In this document: piece after piece, positions 1 through 7,001 of the stretch
Layout: every line of letters starts with the position of its first letter
How positions within the stretch are numbered: position 1 is the stretch's first letter
Source: Bacteroidaceae bacterium
GTDB taxonomy: Bacteria; Bacteroidota; Bacteroidia; Bacteroidales; Bacteroidaceae
Length of the DNA: 39,627 bases
Direction: 5' to 3'
Assembly: GCA_017645305.1 (NCBI GenBank)
Contig: JAGCPD010000024.1
Span: 1-39,627, forward strand
Notes under the pieces: model-generated
Seen by the model: the letters and a program-made list of their open reading frames with translations, nothing else
Database searches by the model: none
Told to the model about the DNA's origin: nothing
Made by a program: the position numbers and the translations under genes

Positions 1-64
1 GTCATATCGTATTAAAGAAACAAAAAAATATATCAATATCAAGTAATGTATAACAAACTTTTTA

Positions 65-72
65 TACCTTTG
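65..72 (+). promoter_or_regulatory. Possible Bacteroidota -7 box upstream of small ORF
   Basis: TACCTTTG fits the TAnnTTTG -7 consensus of Bacteroidota. No TTTG is seen 19-21 bases upstream, so the -33 half is missing. Shortly downstream, the 13-base string TGGTATACTTTTA occurs twice (89-101 and 112-124), which could be a regulator site or a simple duplication in the leader. Confidence 0.35.
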
Positions 73-150
73 CAGCACTCAGTCGGAGTGGTATACTTTT
101 AGATTATTATTTGGTATACTTTTACGTTATCATTTACAAACTATTACATT

Positions 151-345
151 GTGAATGAGAAGGATAGCATCATTTATATATATAAAGAGGGGACTTTTAC
201 ATTTGATGGACGAGTGATTAAGCTTTCTTCTGCTGAGGGTTGGGACAAAACCTTTAATGGGGAGCTATATTGCGATCATAATGAATTAAACAGTTTCCTG
301 ACAGATAAAACGGAATCTTTCTATCTGGTAAAAGGTAGTGATTAA
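151..345 (+). CDS. Small protein of unknown function (64 aa)
   Basis: I do not recognise this protein. The ORF begins with GTG; the frame stays open upstream to 103 without an ATG, so GTG is the only conventional start. The 64-residue product is acidic, without a signal peptide or membrane segment, and alternates charged and hydrophobic residues as a small folded beta-rich domain might. A possible -7 box lies about 80 bases upstream and a strong hairpin follows at 405-453, so a short transcription unit is plausible. It could also be the end of a gene broken upstream. Existence is moderately likely; function is unknown. Confidence 0.4.
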   Translation: MNEKDSIIYIYKEGTFTFDGRVIKLSSAEGWDKTFNGELYCDHNELNSFLTDKTESFYLVKGSD

Positions 346-404
346 TTGCCTCTTGTCTATGTGTAAACAACAACAAATAAAAACCATCTAACTTTAAATA
401 TAAA

Positions 405-453
405 ATATTGCTACTATTAGGGGGATTTCTGCGCCCCTTAATAGTAGCAATAT
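405..453. terminator. Strong hairpin, probable bidirectional terminator
   Basis: A 20-base arm (405-424) pairs with 434-453 around a 9-base loop, with a single G-T wobble. It lies between the convergent small ORF and cysS. In the minus direction the stem is followed by TTTTATATTT, so it most likely ends cysS transcription; the plus side has no T-run. Confidence 0.7.
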
Positions 454-513
454 CAGTCCTTAATACCTAATCTCGCCTTTTGCGGGAAAAAGTATTACAG
501 TGCGTTGCTATGA

Positions 514-2013
514 TTACACATTCAGGCTCCAGCTGAAGCCGTCCTTTGTATCCTTAACCTCGAACCCTAAAGCTGCCAGGTCGTCGCGTATCTTGTCGCT
601 GAGGGCCCAGTTCTTCTCGACCTTAGCCTGCTGACGCTGCTCCAGCAACATGTTTACTACGGCACCGAAGGCATCCTCGCGGGCCTTGTTGCTATTGCCG
701 GTATCTTCCTTCAGACCTAAGATATCGAAGGTAAAGGTGCGGAACAGCTGCAACAGTGCTTCTGCCACCTCGGGCTTGATGCTGGCCTTCTTGTCGATTA
801 GGGTATTGATAACGCGGCAGGCGTCGAACAGGTTGCTGATAACGATGGGGGTGTTCAGGTCGTCGTTCATTGCCTCGTAGAGTTTCTCGCGCAACTCATC
901 TACGTACTGCTGCTCGATCCAGGGCATTCCCTTTACCTTCTGACCTTCCTGCAGACGCTTCAGGTTCTTGTAACCTTCCATCAGTCGGGCAAAGCCTTTC
1001 TCGGAAGCCTTCAGGGCCTCGTTGCCGAAGTCCACTGTGCTGCGATAGTGAGCCTGTAAGATAAAGAAACGGATGGTCATGGGGCTGTAAGCCTGCTGCA
1101 ACAGAGGATGGCTGCCATCGAAGAACTGTGGCAGGGTGATGAAGTTGTTGTACGACTTGCCCATCTTCTTTCCGTCGATGGTTATCATATTGTTGTGCAT
1201 CCAGTAGTGAACCATCTGGTCGCCCTGACTGGCTACAGCCTGTGCAATCTCACACTCATGATGGGGGAAAATCAGATCCATGCCGCCACCGTGAATGTCA
1301 AAGTGGTTACCCAGGTACTTACGTCCCATAGCCGTACACTCGCAGTGCCACCCAGGGAAACCGTCGCTCCACTGGCTTTTCCAGCGCATGATATGCTCTG
1401 GCTGTGCAGCCTTCCACAGAGCAAAGTCGGCCTGATTTTTCTTCTCGCCCACTCCGGCTAACTCACGGCTTGCATCCTTGATGTTCTCCAAGTCTCGGCC
1501 CGACAGGATGCCGTACTTATGCTCTTTGTTATATTTCTCTACATCGAAATATACACTGCCGTTGCTCTCATAGGCGTAGCCGTTCTTCATGATTTGCTCC
1601 ACCAGTTCCTGCTGCTCCATGATATGACCAGTAGCATGGGGCTCAATGCTGGGAGGCAGACAGTTCAGTGCCGCCATGGCATCGTGGAAGCGGTTTGTAT
1701 AGTACTGAGCCACCTCCATAGGCTCCAACTGTTCCAGCCTGGCCTTCTTGGCAATCTTATCCTCACCCTCGTCGGCATCGTGCTCCAAGTGTCCCACATC
1801 CGTTATATTGCGAACGTAGCGCACCTTGTATCCAATATGCTGAAGGTAGCGGAAAAGGATGTCGAAGGTAATGGCGGGACGAGCGTGTCCCAGGTGTGCA
1901 TCGCCATAGACAGTAGGTCCGCACACGTACATTCCCACTCTGCCAGGGGTAAGCGGACGGAAAAGTTCCTTTCGTCTGCTCAGTGTGTTATAAATGAATA
2001 ATGATTGTTCCAT
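514..2013 (-). CDS. cysS: Cysteinyl-tRNA synthetase
   Basis: Class I aminoacyl-tRNA synthetase that charges tRNA-Cys with cysteine in the cytoplasm. The 499-residue length is normal for the family. The N-terminal [19 protein letters not shown] block contains the zinc ligand Cys31 and the HIGH-type signature HLGH (40-43). The second zinc region around Cys224 and the PHHECEIAQ block follow, and the KMSKS loop is KMGKS (283-287). The C-terminal third is the helical anticodon-binding DALR-like part. Start is the first ATG, about 32 bases downstream of a near-perfect promoter at 2045-2075. Downstream lies the hairpin at 405-453, so the gene is probably monocistronic. Confidence 0.97.
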   Translation of the reverse strand: MEQSLFIYNTLSRRKELFRPLTPGRVGMYVCGPTVYGDAHLGHARPAITFDILFRYLQHIGYKVRYVRNITDVGHLEHDADEGEDKIAKKARLEQLEPMEVAQYYTNRFHDAMAALNCLPPSIEPHATGHIMEQQELVEQIMKNGYAYESNGSVYFDVEKYNKEHKYGILSGRDLENIKDASRELAGVGEKKNQADFALWKAAQPEHIMRWKSQWSDGFPGWHCECTAMGRKYLGNHFDIHGGGMDLIFPHHECEIAQAVASQGDQMVHYWMHNNMITIDGKKMGKSYNNFITLPQFFDGSHPLLQQAYSPMTIRFFILQAHYRSTVDFGNEALKASEKGFARLMEGYKNLKRLQEGQKVKGMPWIEQQYVDELREKLYEAMNDDLNTPIVISNLFDACRVINTLIDKKASIKPEVAEALLQLFRTFTFDILGLKEDTGNSNKAREDAFGAVVNMLLEQRQQAKVEKNWALSDKIRDDLAALGFEVKDTKDGFSWSLNV

Positions 2014-2044
2014 ACCTTATATGTATATTATACTTTCAAGGGTG

Positions 2045-2075
2045 CAAAGATAGTGCAAACCGAGCGAAATACAAA
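2045..2075 (-). promoter_or_regulatory. Promoter of cysS
   Basis: On the minus strand TTTG (2072-2075) is followed after exactly 19 bases by TATCTTTG (2045-2052), matching the Bacteroidota consensus TTTG-N19-21-TAnnTTTG. The spacer begins TATTTCGCTCG, nearly the same as the spacer of the promoter at 38310-38340. Confidence 0.85.
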
Positions 2076-2225
2076 ATAATTCATTTATTTTTATTTCCGA
2101 GGTACCGCCTATCTTCGAGGCGAAGGTCTCAAAGTTGCGAGTAAGTGAGCGATTTTCCGAATTTACACGAACCCAGCTGACTCGTGCCACGAACCTGTGT
2201 TCATGAAAAGACCCTAAAATTAGTT

Positions 2226-2257
2226 GAGCCGCCTCAAATGATCCGTTGAGGCGGCTC
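2226..2257. repeat. Perfect 12-bp inverted repeat
   Basis: GAGCCGCCTCAA (2226-2237) pairs with TTGAGGCGGCTC (2246-2257) around an 8-base loop. The nearby palindrome TTGAGGCGCCTCAA reuses the GAGGCG/CGCCTC half-site and is followed by a TTTTTT run from 2283. It may be a terminator-like structure on the plus strand or a pair of protein sites. Confidence 0.6.
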
Positions 2258-2267
2258 GATCGATCGT

Positions 2268-2281
2268 TTGAGGCGCCTCAA
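2268..2281. repeat. Perfect 14-bp palindrome
   Basis: TTGAGGCGCCTCAA reads the same on both strands. It lies 10 bases after the inverted repeat at 2226-2257 and shares its half-site, separated by GATCGATCG, itself self-complementary apart from its first base. The three stacked palindromes look like a composite binding site or remnant of a mobile-element end. Confidence 0.6.
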
Positions 2282-2359
2282 GTTTTTTGGAGGCTCGACG
2301 AAGTGATTGCTGATTAAACCGAGGCATCTCCAGGGCAAACCAACGAGGCTATAAAAATG

Positions 2360-2435
2360 AACCTATGGTTCGTGACGCAATTAACCTATGGTTCGTAAGG
2401 CAAATAACCCGGCTTCGTGAGCCCACGAACCTATG
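2360..2435 (+). repeat. AACCTATGGTTCGT direct repeats
   Basis: Identical 14-base copies lie at 2360-2373 and 2383-2396, spaced 23 bases, and a truncated AACCTATG copy at 2428-2435. The core AACCTATGGTT is an AACC/GGTT dyad. A TTCGTG/CACGAA hairpin (2414-2419 with 2424-2429) is interleaved. Function unknown. Confidence 0.5.
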
Positions 2436-2524
2436 ATGAAGTGAAGAATGGAGAATTTTCACTCTCAGGATTAACATTTTTGATATGTATTAGTGAAATT
2501 AAACAAAGAAAGGTAAAAAATAGA

Positions 2525-2563
2525 TTGGCAAATTTGCCAATTAAAGGAAAGTTTGTAATTTTG
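2525..2563 (+). promoter_or_regulatory. Promoter with palindromic operator for XRE-HNH operon
   Basis: TTTG (2533-2536) is followed after 19 bases by TAATTTTG (2556-2563), an excellent Bacteroidota promoter. The -33 box lies inside a perfect 16-bp palindrome, TTGGCAAATTTGCCAA (2525-2540). A repressor bound there would block the promoter; the XRE protein encoded next is the natural candidate for autoregulation. The regulatory link is inferred. Confidence 0.75.
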
Positions 2564-2737
2564 CCATCGATTCCAAATCTGTGGCGACAACACATAAAAT
2601 TCGGCTGAGATAATGAAAGACTCTACCTGTGCCAACAACAAGCTCCCTGGTTTCAAGTAGACCAATTTATTGCATCCCTGTTTGATAAATACTACAACGG
2701 GAACCCAGATAACATCTGGGGTGAAATTAACAGGCAA

Positions 2738-3010
2738 ATGATAGTTAATCATTTAGGCTCAATCTTTTCTTTTTACTCTTTTGACAAGGAAACTGTTTCT
2801 AAGGAACGAGTCCGATTAGGAAAACGTATTCGTGAACTGCGCGAGGCAAAAGGAATGGATGCAAAGCATTTGGCTTTTTATGCAGACATAGATGCAGCAA
2901 ATCTTTGTCGAATAGAAGCAGGAAAGTATTCTGTTGGACTCGACATTCTGACAAAGATAGGATACGCTTTGGATATGGAGATTGATTTTGTTGAACCCAA
3001 AAAGCAATAA
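2738..3010 (+). CDS. XRE-family helix-turn-helix regulator
   Basis: A 90-residue protein with a C-terminal HTH_3/Cro-C1 type domain (about residues 26-85): the recognition helix region is AFYADIDAANLCRIEAG, followed by the typical SVGLDILTKIGYALDMEIDFV tail. It is the likely repressor of the palindrome at 2525-2540. The HNH gene starts 6 bases after its stop, so the two are probably one operon. The start is uncertain: the same frame stays open back to 2609 and the extra 43 codons read like protein (ending DNIWGEINRQ before the ATG), but contain no ATG, GTG or TTG. An ATG at 2614 lies in another frame and would need a +1 shift near 2635-2660. Either the gene is slightly broken or it uses an unusual start. 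Confidence 0.75.
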   Translation: MIVNHLGSIFSFYSFDKETVSKERVRLGKRIRELREAKGMDAKHLAFYADIDAANLCRIEAGKYSVGLDILTKIGYALDMEIDFVEPKKQ

Positions 3011-3015
3011 ATTTT

Positions 3016-4464
3016 ATGGTAGATATAAATGATTTTACTCGCGAAATAACATGCGAGTACAAGGGAGAAGTATATTCTGTCCGTGATAACGGAGCAGTTA
3101 TGAGACATCAAAGAGAAGGGCATAAAGCCAGAAAACTTGATGGAGTTTGGACATTTGGAACAAAGAGCAAGGATAATGGCTATATGTTGATTAATTCGCA
3201 TAGAGTTCATTTAATCGTTGCAACGGCTTTCATCCCCGGAAACGAAGATGGGAAAATGGTTGTTGACCACAAGGATACCAACAGATGTAACAACAGAGTA
3301 GAAAATCTAAGGTGGCTTACTCGATTAGAGAATGTATTGCTCAACGAGGCAACCTTGAAAAGAGTAACCTATCTTTGTGGAGGAGACATAAATAAATTTA
3401 TCAATAATCCCTCTTGTCTTCAAGACCTTTCGGGAGGTAATCAAGATATCTTGTGGATGCGAACTGTTTCTGCTGAAGAAGCAAGGAAAGCATGGGAGCA
3501 CATATCAGCATGGGCTAAAAGACCGTCTTCCACATATAAAATGATGCAGAAGAAAGATAATCCAACTAAGGATTTTGATGAATGGTTAGAGTGCCACCAT
3601 TTAGATAGCAATGTGTCAATAAATCACGAACAAGCACAGACTCTATCAACACATCATAAACAAGACAAAAACAATGATAGACATGAGTTTGGCCAGACTA
3701 TAAATCCGTATTTAAGAGAAAGAACAAAAAGGGACATCTGGCAAATGGCTGAGACTCCAAACAATGATGTAATAGAATCCTTAACCAAAGGAGTATATCA
3801 GACTAATTTTAATGAGAAACTTGAATTTCCGCTCTGTCCTGATAGTGACATTTCAAATGGACTTGAAAAATATGCCCAAAAAGTTCATATAGGAGATGTC
3901 ATCGCTCGTAATGAAAATGGAGGCGAGTATATTATTAAAGACCTTGGATGGACATGGGAATGGGATGCAATTCAGGTTGTATTAAAAGGCTCCAGATTCA
4001 AGCCATGTATCCATATTAAATATGAAGATGGGAAATTCATACATAGTGAAGGGGAATATAAAAACTGGCTTAGATTTTGTGATTCTCCGAATGTTCTTCA
4101 ATGTGGTGCCAGTACATTGTTTTCATTCCCTGCGTGTCCTAAAGAAGGTAACTTTACTCTAGAAGAATATGCTGATATTCTGCAAAAAGGAACATTATTC
4201 AATACGTGTATATATAGCAAAGGGTATGTATATGACAGGGAGATAACAAAAACCCAAGACGGAAAACCTATGCTTTACGTTGGTGTAAAAATAAAGGATT
4301 CCTTGAAGGGGTTCGGAGACACATATATAATTATTGAAAATGGAAAGATTATCCATCAAATAGGCAACACATATTTTAGTGAGAAATTCCCAGAAAGAGC
4401 TTTCTGTAAAATGAGAGGTCAATATTGGAATGACGAAGAAGAAATAATTGATGATTATTGCTAA
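3016..4464 (+). CDS. HNH endonuclease-like protein with C-terminal tandem repeats
   Basis: The 482-residue protein has an HNH_3-type nuclease motif in residues about 65-105: HLIVATAFIPG, then VVDHKDTNRCNNRVENLRWLT, with the His-Asn metal-binding pattern of homing-endonuclease-like HNH proteins. The middle (about 130-250) is charged and unrecognised. The C-terminal half contains two related units of about 100 residues, one starting FPLCP (about 272) and one FPACP (about 371), each with an L-x-x-YA helix, an I-x-x-ENGK-x-IH or EDGKFIH strand and a Phe near the end; the protein finishes IIDDYC. The units resemble the repeated tails seen on HNH proteins of gut Bacteroidota (from memory). The gene is AT-rich relative to cysS, suggesting transfer. 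It may be a selfish or defensive nuclease controlled by the XRE protein; the target is unknown. Confidence 0.7.
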   Translation: MVDINDFTREITCEYKGEVYSVRDNGAVMRHQREGHKARKLDGVWTFGTKSKDNGYMLINSHRVHLIVATAFIPGNEDGKMVVDHKDTNRCNNRVENLRWLTRLENVLLNEATLKRVTYLCGGDINKFINNPSCLQDLSGGNQDILWMRTVSAEEARKAWEHISAWAKRPSSTYKMMQKKDNPTKDFDEWLECHHLDSNVSINHEQAQTLSTHHKQDKNNDRHEFGQTINPYLRERTKRDIWQMAETPNNDVIESLTKGVYQTNFNEKLEFPLCPDSDISNGLEKYAQKVHIGDVIARNENGGEYIIKDLGWTWEWDAIQVVLKGSRFKPCIHIKYEDGKFIHSEGEYKNWLRFCDSPNVLQCGASTLFSFPACPKEGNFTLEEYADILQKGTLFNTCIYSKGYVYDREITKTQDGKPMLYVGVKIKDSLKGFGDTYIIIENGKIIHQIGNTYFSEKFPERAFCKMRGQYWNDEEEIIDDYC

Positions 4465-4513
4465 TGCACAAGAGACATATCATGTCATCAAGAACTTATA
4501 CTTAGTAAAAATT

Positions 4514-4542
4514 CCTCCGCTATTCTTTATGAACAGCGGAGG
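4514..4542. terminator. Hairpin between convergent genes
   Basis: CCTCCGCT (4514-4521) pairs with AGCGGAGG (4535-4542); the stem extends inward to 4525/4531 with one mismatch, leaving a 5-base loop. It sits between the HNH gene (plus) and the AlbA-type gene (minus). Flanks are AT-rich but without a long T-run. Confidence 0.6.
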
Positions 4543-4564
4543 GATGAATATTAATTATAAAATC

Positions 4565-6103
4565 TTACGCTTTTGAATCAGGCTCTTTTATTACTTCCCA
4601 ATGACCACCTTTGTCGCCACCCACACGGCGGATAATGTTCTCCTTCTTCAGGTTTTTAATGTGGTAGTTTACGCCATCGCGAGTTATTCCACACGCAGCT
4701 GCAAGTTCTTCTATAGAGATTTCTGAATTTGCTTTCATCATCTCCCTTATTTTCTGTGTAGTTTTCTGTGTAGTTTTCTGTGTAGTTTTCTCCGAACTTA
4801 CATGGTTTTTCTCCGTAGTTTTCTCCGTAGTAGATTTAATACCACACCCTGTATGAGATGGTATGTAAATAAGGAATGTCAGACGGTCTTCTGTTGTCTC
4901 AAAAGTTGCGCGAGGTGATCCATTTGCTGCAAGCTTCTCCTGAATGGTGGGTACACCTGTTGAACGGCCTTCTGTTAAATCAAGCTCTTTTAGGAAATCT
5001 CCAAGACGGCGGTTGCGATAACGACGGCTTTTAAGTATATCTCCCTTCTTAATTGCAGACATGGGAATACTGCGATCTGGACCAGGACAATTCAGAATCG
5101 AAATTCCATCAGGTTCAATAGTGATTTCCACAGGTTCGTGCTGTAGATAATCTCTGTGATATAACGAATTAACCACAGCTTCCTCTAAGGCATCGTATGG
5201 ATAGTTCCAAAAACGGATTGCTTCTTGCTGACCAGACACTTTCTGAACAGTTTCGAACAGAATATTTGTGTCCAGGAAATCCATAGTCTGTTTGATAATT
5301 TGCGGAATACTACCTTTGAATGTCTTCTCTGTGAAGTTACGTGGATTCTTGATTTTTCCTTCAGGGAATACAACAACCTCAACTTGGGTATAAGGGAAGA
5401 ACTTCTCCGGGTGTTCGCAGAACATCATGGCAGCAACGTTCTTTATCATGCGATTCTCTGTTGGACCGGCCATCAGTTCCATCTGGTCTAACGTTACCGC
5501 CAAAGGCTGGGTGAAGAGTGACGCTTCCAACTTACTGCCAACAGCAGCCAAGTAGTCGCGTAGCAGAACCATTGAGATGTCGCTTTCTTTAATATCGGGA
5601 TTTGGACGCTCGTCAAAAGGAATACGATTAGCCATGTCCCTCAGTTCATCAAGCACTTCGCCTTTTGCTTCAATACTGCTTGAACCACTGCGGACATAAT
5701 ATTTCAATTTTTTTAATTTCGTCGTCACGTCAACAGGAACAGCATAAGGACGATTCACACCTGAAGGAGCCCAAATCACAAGCACAGGTTTTTCGTCCAC
5801 CTCTTCAACAGATGTCCTTGGTAAGTAGAATGGGTCGAACATATTATTGAAGCCTACCATTTGTTTTAAAATCCCATCCAGTGCTTCTATGTTGATACCT
5901 GTTACGGGACGCTTTGCAAGACCGTTTTCATCTTGTTCTACACCCACGAGAATATATCCACCTCCGAGATTGTCAAGGTCGTTGGCAAAAGCACAAATGC
6001 TATGGTATATGTCAGCGGGATTCCATCCCTTCTTGAACTCTATTCTGTCGCCTTCAATCTTGCGTTTGTTCAATAGGTCTGTTATATTAATGGGTAATGC
6101 CAT
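4565..6103 (-). CDS. Schlafen/AlbA_2-domain ATP-binding protein with winged-helix C-terminus
   Basis: A 512-residue protein of the RecG-like/Schlafen AlbA_2 type. The N-terminus has EFKKGWNPADIYHSICAFAN and GGGYILVGVE, diagnostic of AlbA_2 nucleic-acid-linked domains. A HATPase-like C-terminal helicase-type region follows (ALEEAVVNSLYHRDY with ISILNCPGPDRSIP). The last about 75 residues form a winged helix (SIEELAAACGITRDGVNYHIKNLKKENII). A low-complexity linker of TTEK/TTQK units precedes the winged helix. I chose the ATG giving MALPI at 6103; the longer frame runs through the -7 box at 6130-6137. Such proteins are usually single-gene regulators or are carried near defence genes. It faces the HNH gene convergently across a hairpin. 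Confidence 0.8.
   Translation of the reverse strand: MALPINITDLLNKRKIEGDRIEFKKGWNPADIYHSICAFANDLDNLGGGYILVGVEQDENGLAKRPVTGINIEALDGILKQMVGFNNMFDPFYLPRTSVEEVDEKPVLVIWAPSGVNRPYAVPVDVTTKLKKLKYYVRSGSSSIEAKGEVLDELRDMANRIPFDERPNPDIKESDISMVLLRDYLAAVGSKLEASLFTQPLAVTLDQMELMAGPTENRMIKNVAAMMFCEHPEKFFPYTQVEVVVFPEGKIKNPRNFTEKTFKGSIPQIIKQTMDFLDTNILFETVQKVSGQQEAIRFWNYPYDALEEAVVNSLYHRDYLQHEPVEITIEPDGISILNCPGPDRSIPMSAIKKGDILKSRRYRNRRLGDFLKELDLTEGRSTGVPTIQEKLAANGSPRATFETTEDRLTFLIYIPSHTGCGIKSTTEKTTEKNHVSSEKTTQKTTQKTTQKIREMMKANSEISIEELAAACGITRDGVNYHIKNLKKENIIRRVGGDKGGHWEVIKEPDSKA
4740..4830 (-). repeat. 12-base in-frame repeat encoding TTEK/TTQK linker
   Basis: Plus-strand TGTGTAGTTTTC occurs in tandem three times, and related TCCGTAGTTTTC copies are nearby. 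Each unit encodes four residues, so copy-number change would lengthen or shorten the linker without breaking the frame. Exact borders are approximate. Confidence 0.8.
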
Positions 6104-6129
6104 GATTCTTATCATTTTCATTTTGACTA

Positions 6130-6137
6130 CAAAGGTA
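6130..6137 (-). promoter_or_regulatory. -7 box for the AlbA-type gene
   Basis: Minus-strand TACCTTTG matches TAnnTTTG. Start 6103 would lie about 20 bases downstream of the expected transcription start. No clear TTTG is present at -33. Confidence 0.55.
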
Positions 6138-6147
6138 CGAAAAAAAG

Positions 6148-6180
6148 ATTGTAGTTGATAGATGGAAGTTTGTATTTTTG
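6148..6180 (+). promoter_or_regulatory. Divergent promoter-like sequence without a clear gene
   Basis: ATTG (6148-6151), 21 bases, then TATTTTTG (6173-6180) approximates the Bacteroidota promoter and points into the repeat-rich spacer. The only ORF directly behind it is a 16-codon one at 6198-6248 (begins MANIMIIKGEFEKIKD), which looks like the decayed 5' end of a gene or a leader. Confidence 0.4.
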
Positions 6181-6404
6181 CAGAAATAAAGAACGTTATG
6201 GCAAACATAATGATTATAAAGGGGGAGTTTGAGAAGATTAAAGATTAGGGATTATAGTCAGGTGTGTCAACTAAAACAGCACGGCTTTCAGGATTGTGTC
6301 TATCGATTCAGTATGACAATTTCAAAAGCGTCTATTGTTTCAGCTAATGAAGAGAAAAACTGTCTAGTGAAATTTGGAAAAATCAAGCAAAAAATGGGAA
6401 AAAA

Positions 6405-6492
6405 AATCACTTAAGTGTTTTGTCAAAAACAGTTAAGTATTTTTAGTGTAACACTTAACTGTTTTGAGAGAAATACTTAAGTGTTTCTAAAA
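6405..6492. repeat. 22-bp array, four copies (iteron-like)
   Basis: The TTAA cores start at 6411, 6433, 6455 and 6477, exactly 22 bases apart. Each core sits in a variant of the dyad AACACTTAAGTGTT, the first containing the perfect CACTTAAGTG. A period of 22 is not a multiple of three, so the constraint is on DNA, not protein. Confidence 0.8.
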
Positions 6493-6696
6493 CGGGTATT
6501 TCTGCCGAAAAGAAACGTACTAGATTCCTGTGGCGGCAAGACATGAAACGAACTGAAATTCAGAAAGATACACACAATACAAAGCGAATTGTCTCAAGGG
6601 TAAGGCAATTTAAAAGGAAATCCATTGCGCTTCACTATTACCAATGGCATCACAATGTGCATCTATACAGGAATGGACAGATAGCAACTGCAAAAT

Positions 6697-6784
6697 TGCT
6701 CATTTTAATGAGCACTTTTTGTAGTTTTCTGCTCTTTTTGATGAGCACTTTTGTTGGTTTTCTGCTCTTTTTGATGAGCAATTA
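6697..6784. repeat. 33-bp array with GCTC/GAGC hairpins
   Basis: Copies start at 6697, 6730 and 6763 (last partial). Each holds a GCTC...GAGC dyad (first copy GCTCATTTTAATGAGC) followed by a T-rich segment ending GTTTTC. Confidence 0.8.
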
Positions 6785-6882
6785 GCTTGTCGTTACAGTA
6801 TCTCTCTTGCAATTCAAGCGCAGGCTTCGGTGTCGGCAAGGGCGTAGTGATGGTTCTTCATGCAAAAGCCGCAGAATCATGT

Positions 6883-6948
6883 GATATGGATGGGATATAG
6901 CTACGATATACCTTGGATATAGCTACGATATACCTACGATATAGCTAG
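6883..6948. repeat. 11-bp array, six copies
   Basis: Units starting GATAT begin at 6883, 6894, 6905, 6916, 6927 and 6938. Copies alternate GATATAGCTAC and GATATACCTWS, giving a superimposed 22-bp period. Confidence 0.85.
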
Positions 6949-6952
6949 GAAT

Positions 6953-6997
6953 GAAAAGTGAAAGAGTGAAAAGTGAAAGAGTGAAAAGTGAAAAATG
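6953..6997. repeat. 15-bp GAAAAGTGAAAGAGT array
   Basis: Three tandem units start at 6953, 6968 and 6983, the last degenerate. The array ends 4 bases before the stop codon of the C-S lyase gene. Nearly the same string occurs inside the coding sequence at about 24455-24480. Confidence 0.85.
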
Positions 6998-7001
6998 TAA
7001 G

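Larger units (their letters stand above)
2053..2737. other. Spacer rich in palindromes, no gene seen until the XRE promoter
   Basis: No convincing gene is seen from the cysS promoter to the regulator gene. The stretch holds a 12-bp inverted repeat (2226-2237 with 2246-2257), a 14-bp perfect palindrome (2268-2281), two copies of AACCTATGGTTCGT (2360-2373 and 2383-2396) and a partial third (2428-2435), several CACGAACC strings from about 2164, and the XRE promoter and operator (2525-2563). A 63-codon ORF at 2417-2608 has no family resemblance and is probably chance. Confidence 0.6.
6181..7001. other. Repeat-filled gene desert
   Basis: No recognisable gene. Contents in order: a 16-codon ORF (6198-6248), a four-copy 22-bp array (about 6405-6492), a three-copy 33-bp array (6697-6784), a six-copy 11-bp array (6883-6948) and a 15-bp array (6953-6997). 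An ORF at 6543-6785 ends in an 11-residue repeat (LLFLMSTFVGF) because the 33-bp array keeps frame; the rest has no family resemblance and coding is doubtful. Confidence 0.6.

Noticed and set aside
61..110. Possible tRNA D-arm-like sequence near GCACTCAGTCGGAGTGG
   Set aside because: No matching acceptor, anticodon or T arm is present.
2417..2608. 63-codon ORF before the XRE gene
   Set aside because: It contains the operator and promoter of the XRE operon and looks like no protein family.
6405..6492. CRISPR array
   Set aside because: The 22-bp units have no unique spacers between them and no cas genes are nearby.
6543..6785. 80-codon ORF with 11-residue repeats
   Set aside because: The repeat follows from the 33-bp DNA array; the non-repeat part is not protein-like. 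Kept as a repeat, not a gene.
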